DNA of 49,829 nucleotides from Sulfurimonas sp. CG01_land_8_20_14_3_00_36_23 (GTDB lineage Bacteria > Campylobacterota > Campylobacteria > Campylobacterales > Sulfurimonadaceae). The notes beneath the pieces are model-generated. The model did not search any database. It saw only the letters and a list, made by a program, of their open reading frames with translations, and was not told the origin of the DNA. Below are positions 7,757 through 17,002 of this stretch, in pieces. The stretch lies in assembly GCA_002781365.1 (NCBI GenBank), contig PETN01000023.1, forward strand, positions 1-49,829. The letters run 5' to 3'. The position numbers and the translations under genes were made by a program. Position 1 is the first letter of the stretch; every line of letters starts with the position of its first letter.

Positions 7757-9088
7757 ATGATCGAAAGATATTCCAGAAAAGAAATGAGCTCTAAATGGAC
7801 AATGCAAGCAAAATATCAAGCTTGGTTGGATGTAGAAAAAGCCGTTGTAAAAGCCTGGGCAAAACTTGGAAAGATTCCACAAGATGATGCTGATAAAATT
7901 GTAAAAAATGCTGGCTTCAGCATTGAGAGAATAGATGAGATAGAAGCTGTTACACGTCATGACCTTATAGCATTCACAACAAGTGTATCTGAAACGCTTG
8001 GCGAAGAGTCTAGATGGTTTCACTATGGTATGACAAGTTCCGACACTGTTGACACTGCAGTAGCACTTCAAATGAAATCTTCTTTAGAGTTAGTTATAGA
8101 AGACGTGAAAATGATTATGGAATCTATCAAAAAACGTGCGATGGAACACAAGATGACTTTGATGGTTGGAAGAAGTCATGGTATCCATGGTGAACCTATA
8201 ACATTTGGTCTTGTGTTAGCTGTTTGGTATGATGAGATGGCTCGACATTTAGAAAACTTAGAACAAACACTCGATGTAATAAGCGTAGGTCAAGTGAGTG
8301 GAGCGATGGGTAACTTTGCACACGCGCCTCTTGAACTTGAAGAGATTACATGTGAAGAGCTAGGACTTAAAGCTGCTCCTGCATCTAATCAAGTGATACA
8401 ACGTGATAGATATGCAAGACTCGCTACAACGCTTGCTTTGATGGCAAGCTCTATTGAGAAGTTTGCAGTTCAAGTTCGCCACTGGCAAAGAACTGAAGTT
8501 TACGAGTGTGAAGAGTATTTTGCAAAAGGTCAAAAAGGCTCATCAGCAATGCCTCATAAAAGAAACCCTATCCTAACAGAGAACATAACAGGTTTGGCGA
8601 GAATGATTCGAGCCTACGCTGTTCCTGCTATGGAAAATGTTGCTCTTTGGCATGAGAGAGATATTAGCCACTCTTCAACGGAGAGATTTTGGTTACCAGA
8701 TAGTTTTATAACAACGGACTTTATGTTACACCGCATGAATAACGTTATAGCGAACTTAACTGTCTATCCTGAAAATATGATGAGAAATCTAAACCTAACA
8801 GGTGGACTTGTTTTCTCTCAAAGAGTACTACTTGAACTTCCACTTAAGGGTGTAAGCCGTGAAGATGCGTACAGAATAGTTCAAAGAAATGCTATGAAAG
8901 TTTGGGAAGAGATACAGCAAGGAAAACCAACAACAAATGAAGCTGGAGAGAGTTTGTATCTTAACCATTTGTTAGCAGATGAAGAGTTGAGAAATAGTCT
9001 AAGTGAAGAGCAAATCCGTGAGTGTTTTAATTATGACTACTATACAAAAAATGTAGATAGAATTTTCGCAAGAGTTTTCAAAAAATAA
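7757..9088 (+). CDS. purB: Adenylosuccinate lyase
   Basis: Cleaves SAICAR and adenylosuccinate, releasing fumarate, in purine synthesis. The fumarase/aspartase superfamily signature GSSAMPHKRNP is at residues 261-271 and the catalytic His is in GRSHGIHGEP (about 139-147). The length of 443 is normal. An AAGG sits upstream of the ATG. nrdA follows after 9 bases, so the two are co-transcribed, linking purine synthesis with deoxynucleotide production. The same purB-nrdA pairing occurs in Campylobacter. Confidence 0.97.
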   Translation: MIERYSRKEMSSKWTMQAKYQAWLDVEKAVVKAWAKLGKIPQDDADKIVKNAGFSIERIDEIEAVTRHDLIAFTTSVSETLGEESRWFHYGMTSSDTVDTAVALQMKSSLELVIEDVKMIMESIKKRAMEHKMTLMVGRSHGIHGEPITFGLVLAVWYDEMARHLENLEQTLDVISVGQVSGAMGNFAHAPLELEEITCEELGLKAAPASNQVIQRDRYARLATTLALMASSIEKFAVQVRHWQRTEVYECEEYFAKGQKGSSAMPHKRNPILTENITGLARMIRAYAVPAMENVALWHERDISHSSTERFWLPDSFITTDFMLHRMNNVIANLTVYPENMMRNLNLTGGLVFSQRVLLELPLKGVSREDAYRIVQRNAMKVWEEIQQGKPTTNEAGESLYLNHLLADEELRNSLSEEQIRECFNYDYYTKNVDRIFARVFKK

Positions 9089-9097
9089 GGGGGCACC

Positions 9098-11464
9098 ATG
9101 GTAACAATTATTAAAAGAAATGGACGAACAGAACAACTAGACATTAGTAAGATTCAAAAATATACCTCTGCAGCTGTTAAAGATTTAACCAATGTTTCTC
9201 AAAGTGAGTTAGAAGTAGATGCTCAAATTCACTTTCGTGATGGTATAACCTCCGAAGAGATACAAAAGACTCTTATTAAAACTGCTGTGGATAAGATAGA
9301 CATAGATGCACCTAACTGGACGTTTGTTGCCTCACGCCTCTTTCTCTTTAACTTATACCATCAAGTAAACGGCTTTACTGGGTATGGCTCTTTAGAAAAC
9401 TACTTTTCACGTGGTGAAAAAGAGGGGAGAATCCTTTTTGGGCTCAAAGAGATGTACGACCTTGAGAGACTAGAGAAACATATAAAACCAGAGAGAGATT
9501 TGCTCTTTAACTATCTTGGTGTCAAGACTCTTAATGATAGGTATCTTATCAAAGATAGAAAATCAAATCCTATAGAACTTCCGCAACACATGTTCATGGC
9601 AATCGCTATGTTCTTAGCGCAAAGGGAAGAAAATCGTGAAGAGTGGGCAATCAAGTTTTATAACATGATTTCTCTCTTTGAAGTTATGCTTGCAACTCCA
9701 ACCCTCTCTAATGCTCGTACAACAAGACACCAATTGAGTTCATGCTACATCGGTTCTACTCCTGACAATATAGAAGGTATTTTCGATGCATACAAAGAGA
9801 TGGCAATGCTCTCTAAATTTGGTGGAGGAATTGGATGGGACTGGACACAAGTTCGCTCCATGGGTTCCTTTATCGATGGGCATAAAAATGCGGCAGGCGG
9901 AACAGTTCCTTTCCTGAAAATTACAAATGACATCGCTATTGCTGTCGATCAACTTGGAACGAGAAAAGGTGCTATTGCTGTTTATCTTGAACCTTGGCAC
10001 ATCGATATAAATGACTTTTTGGATCTAAAGAAAAACTCTGGAGAGGAGCGTCGTCGTGCGCATGATCTGTTTCCTGCACTTTGGCTCAATGACTTGTTTA
10101 TGCAAAGAGTTCAAGAAGATGGAATCTGGACACTTTTTGATCCATACGATTGTGGAGATTTAGCAAAACTTCATGGTGAAGATTTCAATAAAAAATATGC
10201 TGAATATGAGCAAAATGAATCTCTTATCAAAGAGAGAATTAAAGCAAAAGATTTATGGAAAAAAATCTTAACATCTTATTTTGAAACAGGTTCTCCTTTC
10301 CTCTGCTTTAAAGATAATGCTAACAGAGCTAACCCAAATGATCACTATGGTGTTATCAGAAGTTCAAATCTTTGTACAGAGATATTTCAAAATACAGAGC
10401 CAAATCACTATAAAATAAAACTCATTTTTGAAAATGGTGAGAGTATTAGTTATGAAGAGGATGAACTTGTTACTGTAGATAGCGGACTCACAAAACAGGC
10501 AAAAAAAGTAACAGCACTAGACTCTCTTGGCGGAATACCTATCTATGTTGTGGAGAAAGAAAAGATAGATGGAGCCACTGCAGTTTGTAACTTGGCTTCT
10601 GTAAATCTATCTCGAATCAACACCAAAGAGGACATAGACAGAATCGTTCCAACGGCTATCCGTTGTTTGGATAATGTTATTGATCTGAACTTTTATCCTG
10701 TAGAAAAAGTAAAACGTACAAACATGAGAAGTCGTTCTATTGGTCTAGGTGTTATGGGTGAAGCGCAGATGTTAGCAGAGCAAGGAATCATGTGGGGTTC
10801 ACAAGAGCATTTTGATAAAGTAGATGAAATCATGGAAGCTGTTAGTTATAACGCAATCAATTCATCCTCAGACATAGCAGCAGAAAAAGGAAGCTATCCT
10901 GAATTTGAAGGCTCAAAATGGAGTAGAGGAATACTACCGATGGACCATGCAAATGCAGAGGTAAGAAACCTTGTTGACCGTGGAGGTCTCTTTGCACCTA
11001 CATACGAATGGGATGCTTTAAGAAGTAAAATTAAAAAGCAAGGGATGAGAAATGGTTATCTTATGGCAATTGCGCCTACAAGCTCTATCTCTATTCTTAC
11101 AGGAACCACACAAGCTATAGAACCTGTATTTAAGAGAAAATGGTTTGAAGAGAACTTATCTGGTCTTATCCCTGTTGTAGTACCGAACTTATCTCCAGAT
11201 ACATGGGGCTACTACACACCAGCGTATGAGCTCGATCAAAGAATCCTCATTAAAGCTGCCGCTATACGTCAAAAATGGCTCGACCAAGGTCAAAGTCTCA
11301 ATATCTTTATAACGCTTGACAAAGCGAGCGGAAAGTACTTAAATGACATCTATATGATGGCTTGGAAGCTTGGACTTAAATCTACTTATTATCTCCGTTC
11401 ACAATCACCTGAGATGGCAAGCGACGTAGAAGATAGATCTATGGAGTGTGTTGGTTGCCAATAG
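9098..11464 (+). CDS. nrdA: Ribonucleoside-diphosphate reductase alpha subunit (class I)
   Basis: Large subunit of class I ribonucleotide reductase; reduces NDPs to dNDPs using a radical supplied by NrdB (36,618-37,640 here). The ATP-cone regulatory domain covers about residues 1-95 (VTIIKRNGRTEQLDISKI). The catalytic barrel includes LSSCYIG, the SSNLCTEI and CNLASVNLS segments, and the C-terminal redox pair is in MECVGCQ. GGGGG lies just before the ATG. At 788 residues it is normal; the stretch around residues 435-495 is a family insertion and not an intein, since no splice residues are evident. Confidence 0.96.
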   Translation: MVTIIKRNGRTEQLDISKIQKYTSAAVKDLTNVSQSELEVDAQIHFRDGITSEEIQKTLIKTAVDKIDIDAPNWTFVASRLFLFNLYHQVNGFTGYGSLENYFSRGEKEGRILFGLKEMYDLERLEKHIKPERDLLFNYLGVKTLNDRYLIKDRKSNPIELPQHMFMAIAMFLAQREENREEWAIKFYNMISLFEVMLATPTLSNARTTRHQLSSCYIGSTPDNIEGIFDAYKEMAMLSKFGGGIGWDWTQVRSMGSFIDGHKNAAGGTVPFLKITNDIAIAVDQLGTRKGAIAVYLEPWHIDINDFLDLKKNSGEERRRAHDLFPALWLNDLFMQRVQEDGIWTLFDPYDCGDLAKLHGEDFNKKYAEYEQNESLIKERIKAKDLWKKILTSYFETGSPFLCFKDNANRANPNDHYGVIRSSNLCTEIFQNTEPNHYKIKLIFENGESISYEEDELVTVDSGLTKQAKKVTALDSLGGIPIYVVEKEKIDGATAVCNLASVNLSRINTKEDIDRIVPTAIRCLDNVIDLNFYPVEKVKRTNMRSRSIGLGVMGEAQMLAEQGIMWGSQEHFDKVDEIMEAVSYNAINSSSDIAAEKGSYPEFEGSKWSRGILPMDHANAEVRNLVDRGGLFAPTYEWDALRSKIKKQGMRNGYLMAIAPTSSISILTGTTQAIEPVFKRKWFEENLSGLIPVVVPNLSPDTWGYYTPAYELDQRILIKAAAIRQKWLDQGQSLNIFITLDKASGKYLNDIYMMAWKLGLKSTYYLRSQSPEMASDVEDRSMECVGCQ

Positions 11465-11504
11465 GTCTTCAAGTCTATCTAACATCCTACAGCAAAGAGT
11501 ATCT

Positions 11505-11870
11505 ATGAAGCCACTTTTTGCAAAAGATTTAGAACCCTTTTTAGATAGATTCAGCCATTTCCGTGATACTGAATTACGGCATGTGGAAATTGTATCACCT
11601 ACTGTAATCTCAGTACTCTTTGCAGTACAGGATAGAGCACGGGATTTTGATTGGATTACAGTAGAGTTAGAGTTCAATGGCGTAAGCGATGCAAAGCTTA
11701 TAGATTCAAGCAAGCTCTCTTTCCTTGATATGAGTGAAGGATTAAATATCCTCTACGAAGAGAATACATTTGCATTTGGCATTGGTAGATGTGATACAAA
11801 ATCAAGCATTCAAACTTCCACATGCTACATTGTAAGTTCTAGTTTAAAATATAAGCAGGGTTCTTTTTAA
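11505..11870 (+). CDS. Conserved hypothetical protein downstream of nrdA
   Basis: 121 residues from the ATG at 11,505 (MKPLFAKDLEPFLDRF). A GTG at 11,448 would give 140 residues but overlaps the end of nrdA and adds an unstructured tail, so the ATG is preferred although its ribosome site is weak. There is no signal peptide or membrane segment; the protein looks like a small alpha/beta cytoplasmic domain. Two near-copies of the 12-base word flank its middle (11,577-11,588 and 11,816-11,827). I do not recognise the family. Confidence 0.65.
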   Translation: MKPLFAKDLEPFLDRFSHFRDTELRHVEIVSPTVISVLFAVQDRARDFDWITVELEFNGVSDAKLIDSSKLSFLDMSEGLNILYEENTFAFGIGRCDTKSSIQTSTCYIVSSSLKYKQGSF

Positions 11871-11896
11871 GATATACGGACTAAGACGTAGAAAAT

Positions 11897-11908
11897 TTCC
11901 ACATGCCA
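11897..11908 (+). repeat. 12-base word TTCCACATGCCA
   Basis: Exact copy in the 60-base gap between the nrdA-side hypothetical gene and the PilZ gene, two convergent genes. It is the last exact copy before a 13.7 kb stretch without any. Confidence 0.85.
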
Positions 11909-11930
11909 AGAATCTCTCTTGAAATAGATA

Positions 11931-13772
11931 CTAAAACTGTCTAGCTATCTTCTTAACCTCTACAATAATCTCTTTTTGTCTATTGTAGACATACTCCATC
12001 AAAATGGATTCATTCACATCATCTTTAAGAAGTTCACATACGATTTTGCAAATTCCATCCTTGCAAGTACTAAGGATAACTTTGGCTTCTACAGAAATCT
12101 TTACACTTCCTTCAAGACTGTTTCTATTTGGCAAAACAAAGGAGAGCATGACAGTATCTGCTCTTATATGATCTACCAGTTTGGCATATTTTAGTTGTAC
12201 AGCAATCGAACTAATGGATATATCTAAAATTTCACCGCTTAATGTAGCACCAAATTGAGAGATAATGATGGGAGTTCTTGCAGAGCAAGAGACTCTGCTA
12301 TATTTTCTCGCATTTGCATTTCCATTTACAAAAGAAAAACCTTCAACAAGTGCTATCTTCTTTTCCAAATTTATAAATTTAACTTTCGCTTTGATATCTT
12401 GACTGAAACTTGAGGATTGTAAAACTGTCTCCTTTTCAAGCTTCATCACAATACCTTGAAAATGCTCAAATTTGATGTATACGCCATCTTCGTTATATTT
12501 AACAATAGTAGCCGATGTATTAATACAAAGGCCTTTATAGATGTTTAAAAGCTTAATTTGGATGCTATTTGTATATACTTCCCGTAAAAGGTGTTTAATA
12601 GACTCTTGCTCATCCATTTTGTCATGTGCATTTCCAATATAGATGAGTTTATCCTTAGCAATATCTTTTTGGGTAATACTCTTGTTGGATATTTTCCCAA
12701 GTGTGCTTAAAATATCATTTAAATCTAAAGTAGTTGTATCAAAAGCATAGATATCAATAAAAGGATTAAACTGCTGTTCACTCAAAAATCCAGAAATTTT
12801 ATGTTGAAAATTGTCCGCTTTACTCTTTAAGAGTTCTAATGTAATATCTTCAAAAATTACAATATAAAAATCACTGTCATACTGTGCAAGAATGATTTTT
12901 TTATCTACAATTTTATCTACTTCAAATAAAAAATCTTTAAGAAAGCCTTCTACTTCAACCTTACTCCAATCATTTTGAAGACTCTTAAGATTCTCAATTT
13001 GAATCGTCATAAACGAAATCTTCTTGCTTGAGATGCTTTGTTCAATAAATTTTTCTTTCACAACTTCTATAAAGCTGATTCTGTTTGAGACAAAACTGAG
13101 CTCATCTTCGGACGAGACATGCTCTTTTAAAAGCTCAAGAAAAATAAATTTCTCCTCTACCTTTTCTGTTGTGCTACTTCTTATATCAAAGTATGCATTG
13201 CTGTTTTCATGAAGGGTGAGCTGTTGCTGCGTGACTGTATCCTGAGAAAGCAGCTCATGAAGAGGAAGTTGTTTACAAATGTTTTTCTCAACTTGGGATA
13301 AATCTTTCCATCCGAATGTATCAAAGAGTTTTTGGCTAGCATAGGTGAGTTCGTTATTTTTAAAAAAAATAAAACTCTCTGTTTTCAGGACAATCTGACC
13401 TAACATATTGTGAAGATGCTCTTCTTGATTGAGTTTATAATCACTTCTCAACTTTAGAATAAGCCTATTAACATCTTGATTTGCTGTTATAATTGTCTTT
13501 GCTTTTAATAAAAAAGCCAATTGAAAGAGTGTGAGGCTGTATTCATTTGGAACAATAAAATAGATTAAAGAATCTATTTTATCTTCAAATAACTTTTTGA
13601 ATTTTTCTGATATATCTTTATCAACTTTATAAACCTCTACGATATATACCCCATAGCTAGCCAATGTCTCTATGGTACTTATATCAATAGACACACTCCC
13701 CTCAAAGGAGTTCAAGATACTCTTTGCTTGAGGGGAATCTGTTGTTTTACAGTATAAATGGCAGATATTCAT
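11931..13772 (-). CDS. PAS / degenerate GGDEF / PilZ signalling protein
   Basis: 613 residues. The N-terminal 100 residues form an unrecognised alpha/beta domain. A PAS-like domain follows at about 110-200, then a GGDEF-fold domain at about 210-370 in which the active GGDEF loop is replaced by AQYDSDFYIVIF, so cyclase activity is unlikely. The C-terminal third is PilZ-like: R489-K-Y-S-R493 matches the c-di-GMP-binding RxxxR, while the second motif, expected DxSxxG, reads DISISS from Asp517 with Ser in place of Gly. It probably reads a second messenger rather than making it. There is no membrane segment. It is the last gene of the leftward block, 73 bases after ppnP, so it may have its own promoter. 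Confidence 0.7.
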   Translation of the reverse strand: MNICHLYCKTTDSPQAKSILNSFEGSVSIDISTIETLASYGVYIVEVYKVDKDISEKFKKLFEDKIDSLIYFIVPNEYSLTLFQLAFLLKAKTIITANQDVNRLILKLRSDYKLNQEEHLHNMLGQIVLKTESFIFFKNNELTYASQKLFDTFGWKDLSQVEKNICKQLPLHELLSQDTVTQQQLTLHENSNAYFDIRSSTTEKVEEKFIFLELLKEHVSSEDELSFVSNRISFIEVVKEKFIEQSISSKKISFMTIQIENLKSLQNDWSKVEVEGFLKDFLFEVDKIVDKKIILAQYDSDFYIVIFEDITLELLKSKADNFQHKISGFLSEQQFNPFIDIYAFDTTTLDLNDILSTLGKISNKSITQKDIAKDKLIYIGNAHDKMDEQESIKHLLREVYTNSIQIKLLNIYKGLCINTSATIVKYNEDGVYIKFEHFQGIVMKLEKETVLQSSSFSQDIKAKVKFINLEKKIALVEGFSFVNGNANARKYSRVSCSARTPIIISQFGATLSGEILDISISSIAVQLKYAKLVDHIRADTVMLSFVLPNRNSLEGSVKISVEAKVILSTCKDGICKIVCELLKDDVNESILMEYVYNRQKEIIVEVKKIARQF

Positions 13773-13845
13773 TTTTGCTACCCGAGTTTATAATCCATAT
13801 AGAAATTATAATTTTTTTTGTGTACTTAGCTATTATATTAATTTT

Positions 13846-14160
13846 TTACTTAATATATGAACAGCAGTAATCGGTAACACTTAGAACATTGATATCAAAA
13901 GCGCTATTTGCTTCCACCTCAAATGAGCATGGACCACTCATAGAAACGAAGCTATCGCTCCCTGGGAGTTTCAGTTCAAAACTGCCTGAATATATCTCCA
14001 TAATCTCTTTATCAGCTGTATTGAAAGTATAGTTACCCTCTAGCATAATCCCTAAAGATTTTATGGAGCCATCTTCAAACTCAACTGTGCGACTCGTCAC
14101 TTTTCCAGAGTAGTAAATATTAGCTTCTTTTACTACACTTACATTTTTAAACTTTGACAT
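13846..14160 (-). CDS. ppnP: Pyrimidine/purine nucleoside phosphorylase PpnP
   Basis: A 104-residue single-domain cupin of the former UPF0345/DUF1255 family, which phosphorolyses several nucleosides to base and ribose-1-phosphate. Recognised from the overall pattern: [20 protein letters not shown], then [13 protein letters not shown] and [12 protein letters not shown]. The start lies inside the 3' end of the histidine kinase gene (14-base overlap), so it is translationally coupled to it, an odd pairing for a nucleoside-salvage enzyme. A role in ligand sensing or in salvage under control of the kinase cannot be read from sequence. Confidence 0.88.
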   Translation of the reverse strand: MSKFKNVSVVKEANIYYSGKVTSRTVEFEDGSIKSLGIMLEGNYTFNTADKEIMEIYSGSFELKLPGSDSFVSMSGPCSFEVEANSAFDINVLSVTDYCCSYIK

Positions 14161-16198
14161 TACTTACCTTTTTGATTGAAAATATTGATTCGGTTCCAAG
14201 TCCGGAACCTTCGCTCTTAAGTATAACATCTCCACCCAAAATTTTTGCCATTTTTTTACTAAGAGAGAGTCCTAAGCCTGTACCCTTATGTGTTTTTTGC
14301 ATAACATTTTCAACCTGTGTAAAGTCAGTAAACAATCTGTCCAAATCTTCACTCGATATACCGATACCATTATCTTTTATACTTACATAAAGTGTTTTAT
14401 CATCTTCATAAAGCTCTACGACTATGTTTCCCTCTTTTGTAAATTTTATAGAGTTAGATAAGAGATTTAGGACAATCTGCTGAAACATCTTAGGGTCTGT
14501 ATCATAAATAGTATTTTCAATTTTATCATGGTTGAAGAGTAAATTTAAATCTTTTTCAGATGCGAGTGGGGAGAGCATGTTGCAGCTAGCTTGAACAATA
14601 CGCAATATATCAACACTCTGAATTTGAGCTTCCATTTTTCCGGCTTCAATCTTGGCAATATCTAAAATTTCATTTATCATTTCAAGTAGATATTGTGCTG
14701 AAGATTCAATGTTTCCGACTGTTTCTATCTGATCGTCTGTCAACTCTTCATAAGTAATCAAAAATTGAGCAAATCCGATAATAGCATTCAGAGGTGTACG
14801 GAGTTCATGTGACATACTCGATATAAAAGCTGATTTAGCATCTGAAACAGAGAGAGTACGCTTTATCAAGCGAATCTTATCGAGTTGAAGCGTAATCATA
14901 GAAGCGATAGCATTATAAAAATCTCGCTCTTTCTTGTCTTCGAATTTTTCGATGCCTAAAGCTATAGAACCAAAGTAGACTTTTTCATTTTTCTCAAAGT
15001 CACTCACATAAAGTTTTATCAACTCTCTATCAATTGCCCAGCTATTTTCTTCAATAAAATACAAATCTTTGTTACTTGTTAAAGTTGAAATCTCCTCTAT
15101 AGAAACTTTCACACACTCCTCTTCACTTTTCGTTTGGATAATAGTGTTAAACACTTTGATAAGCTGTGTAAAACGTTCTAATCTCAGCCTGTTTTCATTT
15201 TCAAGCTTGATAAGTGAGACGGAAGTTGTCTTAATCATTTTGTTAAAAGATTGTGTTAGGATTGAAATTTCATCTTTTGAAGTTGTTTCCAACTGTATGG
15301 AGTAATTTTTTGTGTTAACAATCTCATCAGCAACTGCGGTTAACTCCTCAATTGGCTTTACTATACCTCTAGCATAATAGAAAGAAGCATAAATGATGAA
15401 CGCAAAAATAAGAACTGACACATAAAGCATGAAACGGATAAAGTCATACAGATAGGCTAATGCATAACTCTTATCTACCGCGTATACGATGTACCAGTCA
15501 TGCATAGGGGCAGCAATTCTTTTATAAACTATGACCTCAGAAGAGCCAAGAATGCCCTCTTCATCTTTATCAATATAAAGATTTAAAGAGAGATGTTCGC
15601 CTATGATAAGACCATTTTTATGATTGAGCATATAGGCATGTATATTGTTATCATGCGTAAGATAGATGTCTAAGTTTTCTAGGTTAAATTCCAAAACTAT
15701 GTATCCAAGCTCTTTTTTCTTGTCAAAAGAAGCGTATATTTTTGAATAGGTATAAAAGGTTTTTGCTTCTATATAATCCCCACTATTCTCAGTTAATTTA
15801 TTAAGATTAAACTCTTTATGTATACTCTCTTTGTCTGAAGATGAAGTTATCATTGCCTGCATATTTACTGTCATCAATTTGATTTGCTGACCCATATCGT
15901 TTGCTTTTTGATTTAAAAGCCTTGAGATCCTTTTATCAATATCATCCACTAGCATATCATCCATTAAATCAAGTGAACTTAAAAAAGAGACCTCTTTAGA
16001 TAGAGAAGTTAAATGGTTATTGAGAAACTTTGATACACTCTTTGTTCTATCTAACTGCTCACCTATAATATTGTTAACTATCTTTGCTTCACTTAAAAAG
16101 ATTGCATAAATCAAGAGTGTCAAAAATGGAAGGAAGCCAATTCCTATAAAGACCACAAGGAGTTTGTTTCGTAAAGATTTTCTTACAAAATCAAACAT
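14147..16198 (-). CDS. Membrane sensor histidine kinase
   Basis: 683 residues. Membrane segments lie at about 13-35 and 254-276 and enclose a periplasmic Cache-like sensor of roughly 215 residues. A HAMP region follows (279-332), then a GAF-like region (345-445), a HisKA domain with phospho-acceptor His464 in [11 protein letters not shown], and a HATPase domain with N (LLSNSIKF), G1 (DNGIGIS) and G2 (GTGLGLSLS) boxes. All catalytic motifs are intact. It follows its likely partner receiver by 12 bases and overlaps ppnP. The upstream periplasmic binding protein and barrel suggest that it senses a periplasmic ligand or redox state (inference). Confidence 0.93.
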   Translation of the reverse strand: MFDFVRKSLRNKLLVVFIGIGFLPFLTLLIYAIFLSEAKIVNNIIGEQLDRTKSVSKFLNNHLTSLSKEVSFLSSLDLMDDMLVDDIDKRISRLLNQKANDMGQQIKLMTVNMQAMITSSSDKESIHKEFNLNKLTENSGDYIEAKTFYTYSKIYASFDKKKELGYIVLEFNLENLDIYLTHDNNIHAYMLNHKNGLIIGEHLSLNLYIDKDEEGILGSSEVIVYKRIAAPMHDWYIVYAVDKSYALAYLYDFIRFMLYVSVLIFAFIIYASFYYARGIVKPIEELTAVADEIVNTKNYSIQLETTSKDEISILTQSFNKMIKTTSVSLIKLENENRLRLERFTQLIKVFNTIIQTKSEEECVKVSIEEISTLTSNKDLYFIEENSWAIDRELIKLYVSDFEKNEKVYFGSIALGIEKFEDKKERDFYNAIASMITLQLDKIRLIKRTLSVSDAKSAFISSMSHELRTPLNAIIGFAQFLITYEELTDDQIETVGNIESSAQYLLEMINEILDIAKIEAGKMEAQIQSVDILRIVQASCNMLSPLASEKDLNLLFNHDKIENTIYDTDPKMFQQIVLNLLSNSIKFTKEGNIVVELYEDDKTLYVSIKDNGIGISSEDLDRLFTDFTQVENVMQKTHKGTGLGLSLSKKMAKILGGDVILKSEGSGLGTESIFSIKKVSNVKV

Positions 16199-16210
16199 TG
16201 CTTTGCATTC

Positions 16211-16588
16211 TCACTCATGAGAGTGATTTTTTAATGCATTTTTCACCCTCGCTCCAAAATCTATGATGTTAAATGGTTTTGCTAGGTACTCATCCGCACC
16301 ACACGCTAAAGCTTTAGAGATAGAGTTGGTATCTGAAAGAGCGGAGAGAACAATAAGAGGAATATCTGACAATTTTTCATCATCTTTTATAATTTTAGTT
16401 GCTTCATAACCATCCATAACGGGCATCATCAAATCCATTAAAATCACATCTATCTTTGTGCTTTGTAAAACATCAATCGCCTCTTGTCCATTTTTGGCTT
16501 CAACAACAGAAAATCCCTCTTTATTTAGTATCTTTGATGCCAACTTTCTATTCATGAGTTCATCATCACAAACAAGTACTATCTTCAC
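16211..16588 (-). CDS. Single-domain CheY-like response regulator
   Basis: 125 residues, only a receiver domain. The acidic pair is DD at 8-9, the phospho-acceptor is Asp52 in ILMDLMMPVMDG, and the conserved Lys is in LAKPFN. With no output domain it must act by protein contact (motor, kinase or another receiver) or as a phosphorelay sink. It starts one base after the stop of the periplasmic protein gene and lies 12 bases before the kinase gene, so it is very likely the kinase's partner. Confidence 0.92.
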   Translation of the reverse strand: MKIVLVCDDELMNRKLASKILNKEGFSVVEAKNGQEAIDVLQSTKIDVILMDLMMPVMDGYEATKIIKDDEKLSDIPLIVLSALSDTNSISKALACGADEYLAKPFNIIDFGARVKNALKNHSHE

Positions 16589-17002
16589 TTATTCACTCCA
16601 CTTATAGATAACTTTTAAATCATCATCAAAATTCTTTGCATCTATATATCCAATTGCACCGTCAACATTTTTCACAAAAGCTTTGATACTCTCTTGTGAC
16701 TTCATGCTCACTGGTGGTCTATGCCCCATATAGTGCTCTTTCGTCCAGTATATTTTCAATCTCTGAAAACTTAAATGCAGTACCTCTTGCTCAAACTTTA
16801 GCCTCAAAGGGTCTCTTGCATCGAGGTTGATAGGAACTACCTCTATGTCATTTACAAATGTCAATTTCTTTAAGAAGATAGCTTTAACTTGGCTTATTGA
16901 TAAGTCTTCCATATTTTTATTGCAAATAACAACATAATCATCAGCAAGGGTAAAAGATGAAAAAAACAGACCTATTACAAATATTCCAGCTAATCTTTTC
17001 AT
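16589..17002 (-). CDS. Phosphate-ABC-binding-like periplasmic protein
   Basis: 137 residues with a signal peptide (MKRLAGIFVIGLFFSSFTLA, cleavage after about residue 20). The mature part resembles the PstS-like (PBP-like) fold: DLSISQVKAIFLKK, then GHRPPVSMKSQESIKAFVKN and GAIGYI. It is much shorter than PstS and there are no transporter genes nearby, so it is more likely a sensing accessory for the adjacent kinase than a transport component. The first base of its start codon overlaps the stop of the barrel gene. Confidence 0.75.
   Translation of the reverse strand: MKRLAGIFVIGLFFSSFTLADDYVVICNKNMEDLSISQVKAIFLKKLTFVNDIEVVPINLDARDPLRLKFEQEVLHLSFQRLKIYWTKEHYMGHRPPVSMKSQESIKAFVKNVDGAIGYIDAKNFDDDLKVIYKWSE

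Noticed and set aside
7529-8071. 180-residue - strand frame across the pseudouridine synthase/purB junction
   Set aside because: It is antisense to purB and overlaps two well-supported genes.
9401-9420. Palindromic TTTTCACGTGGTGAAAA in nrdA, considered as a third parS
   Set aside because: The spacing differs from parS by inserted bases, and the codons fit a normal NrdA segment.
10390-10590. Possible intein in NrdA because of an unusual insertion
   Set aside because: The total length is normal for class I NrdA and no intein splice residues or endonuclease motifs are visible.
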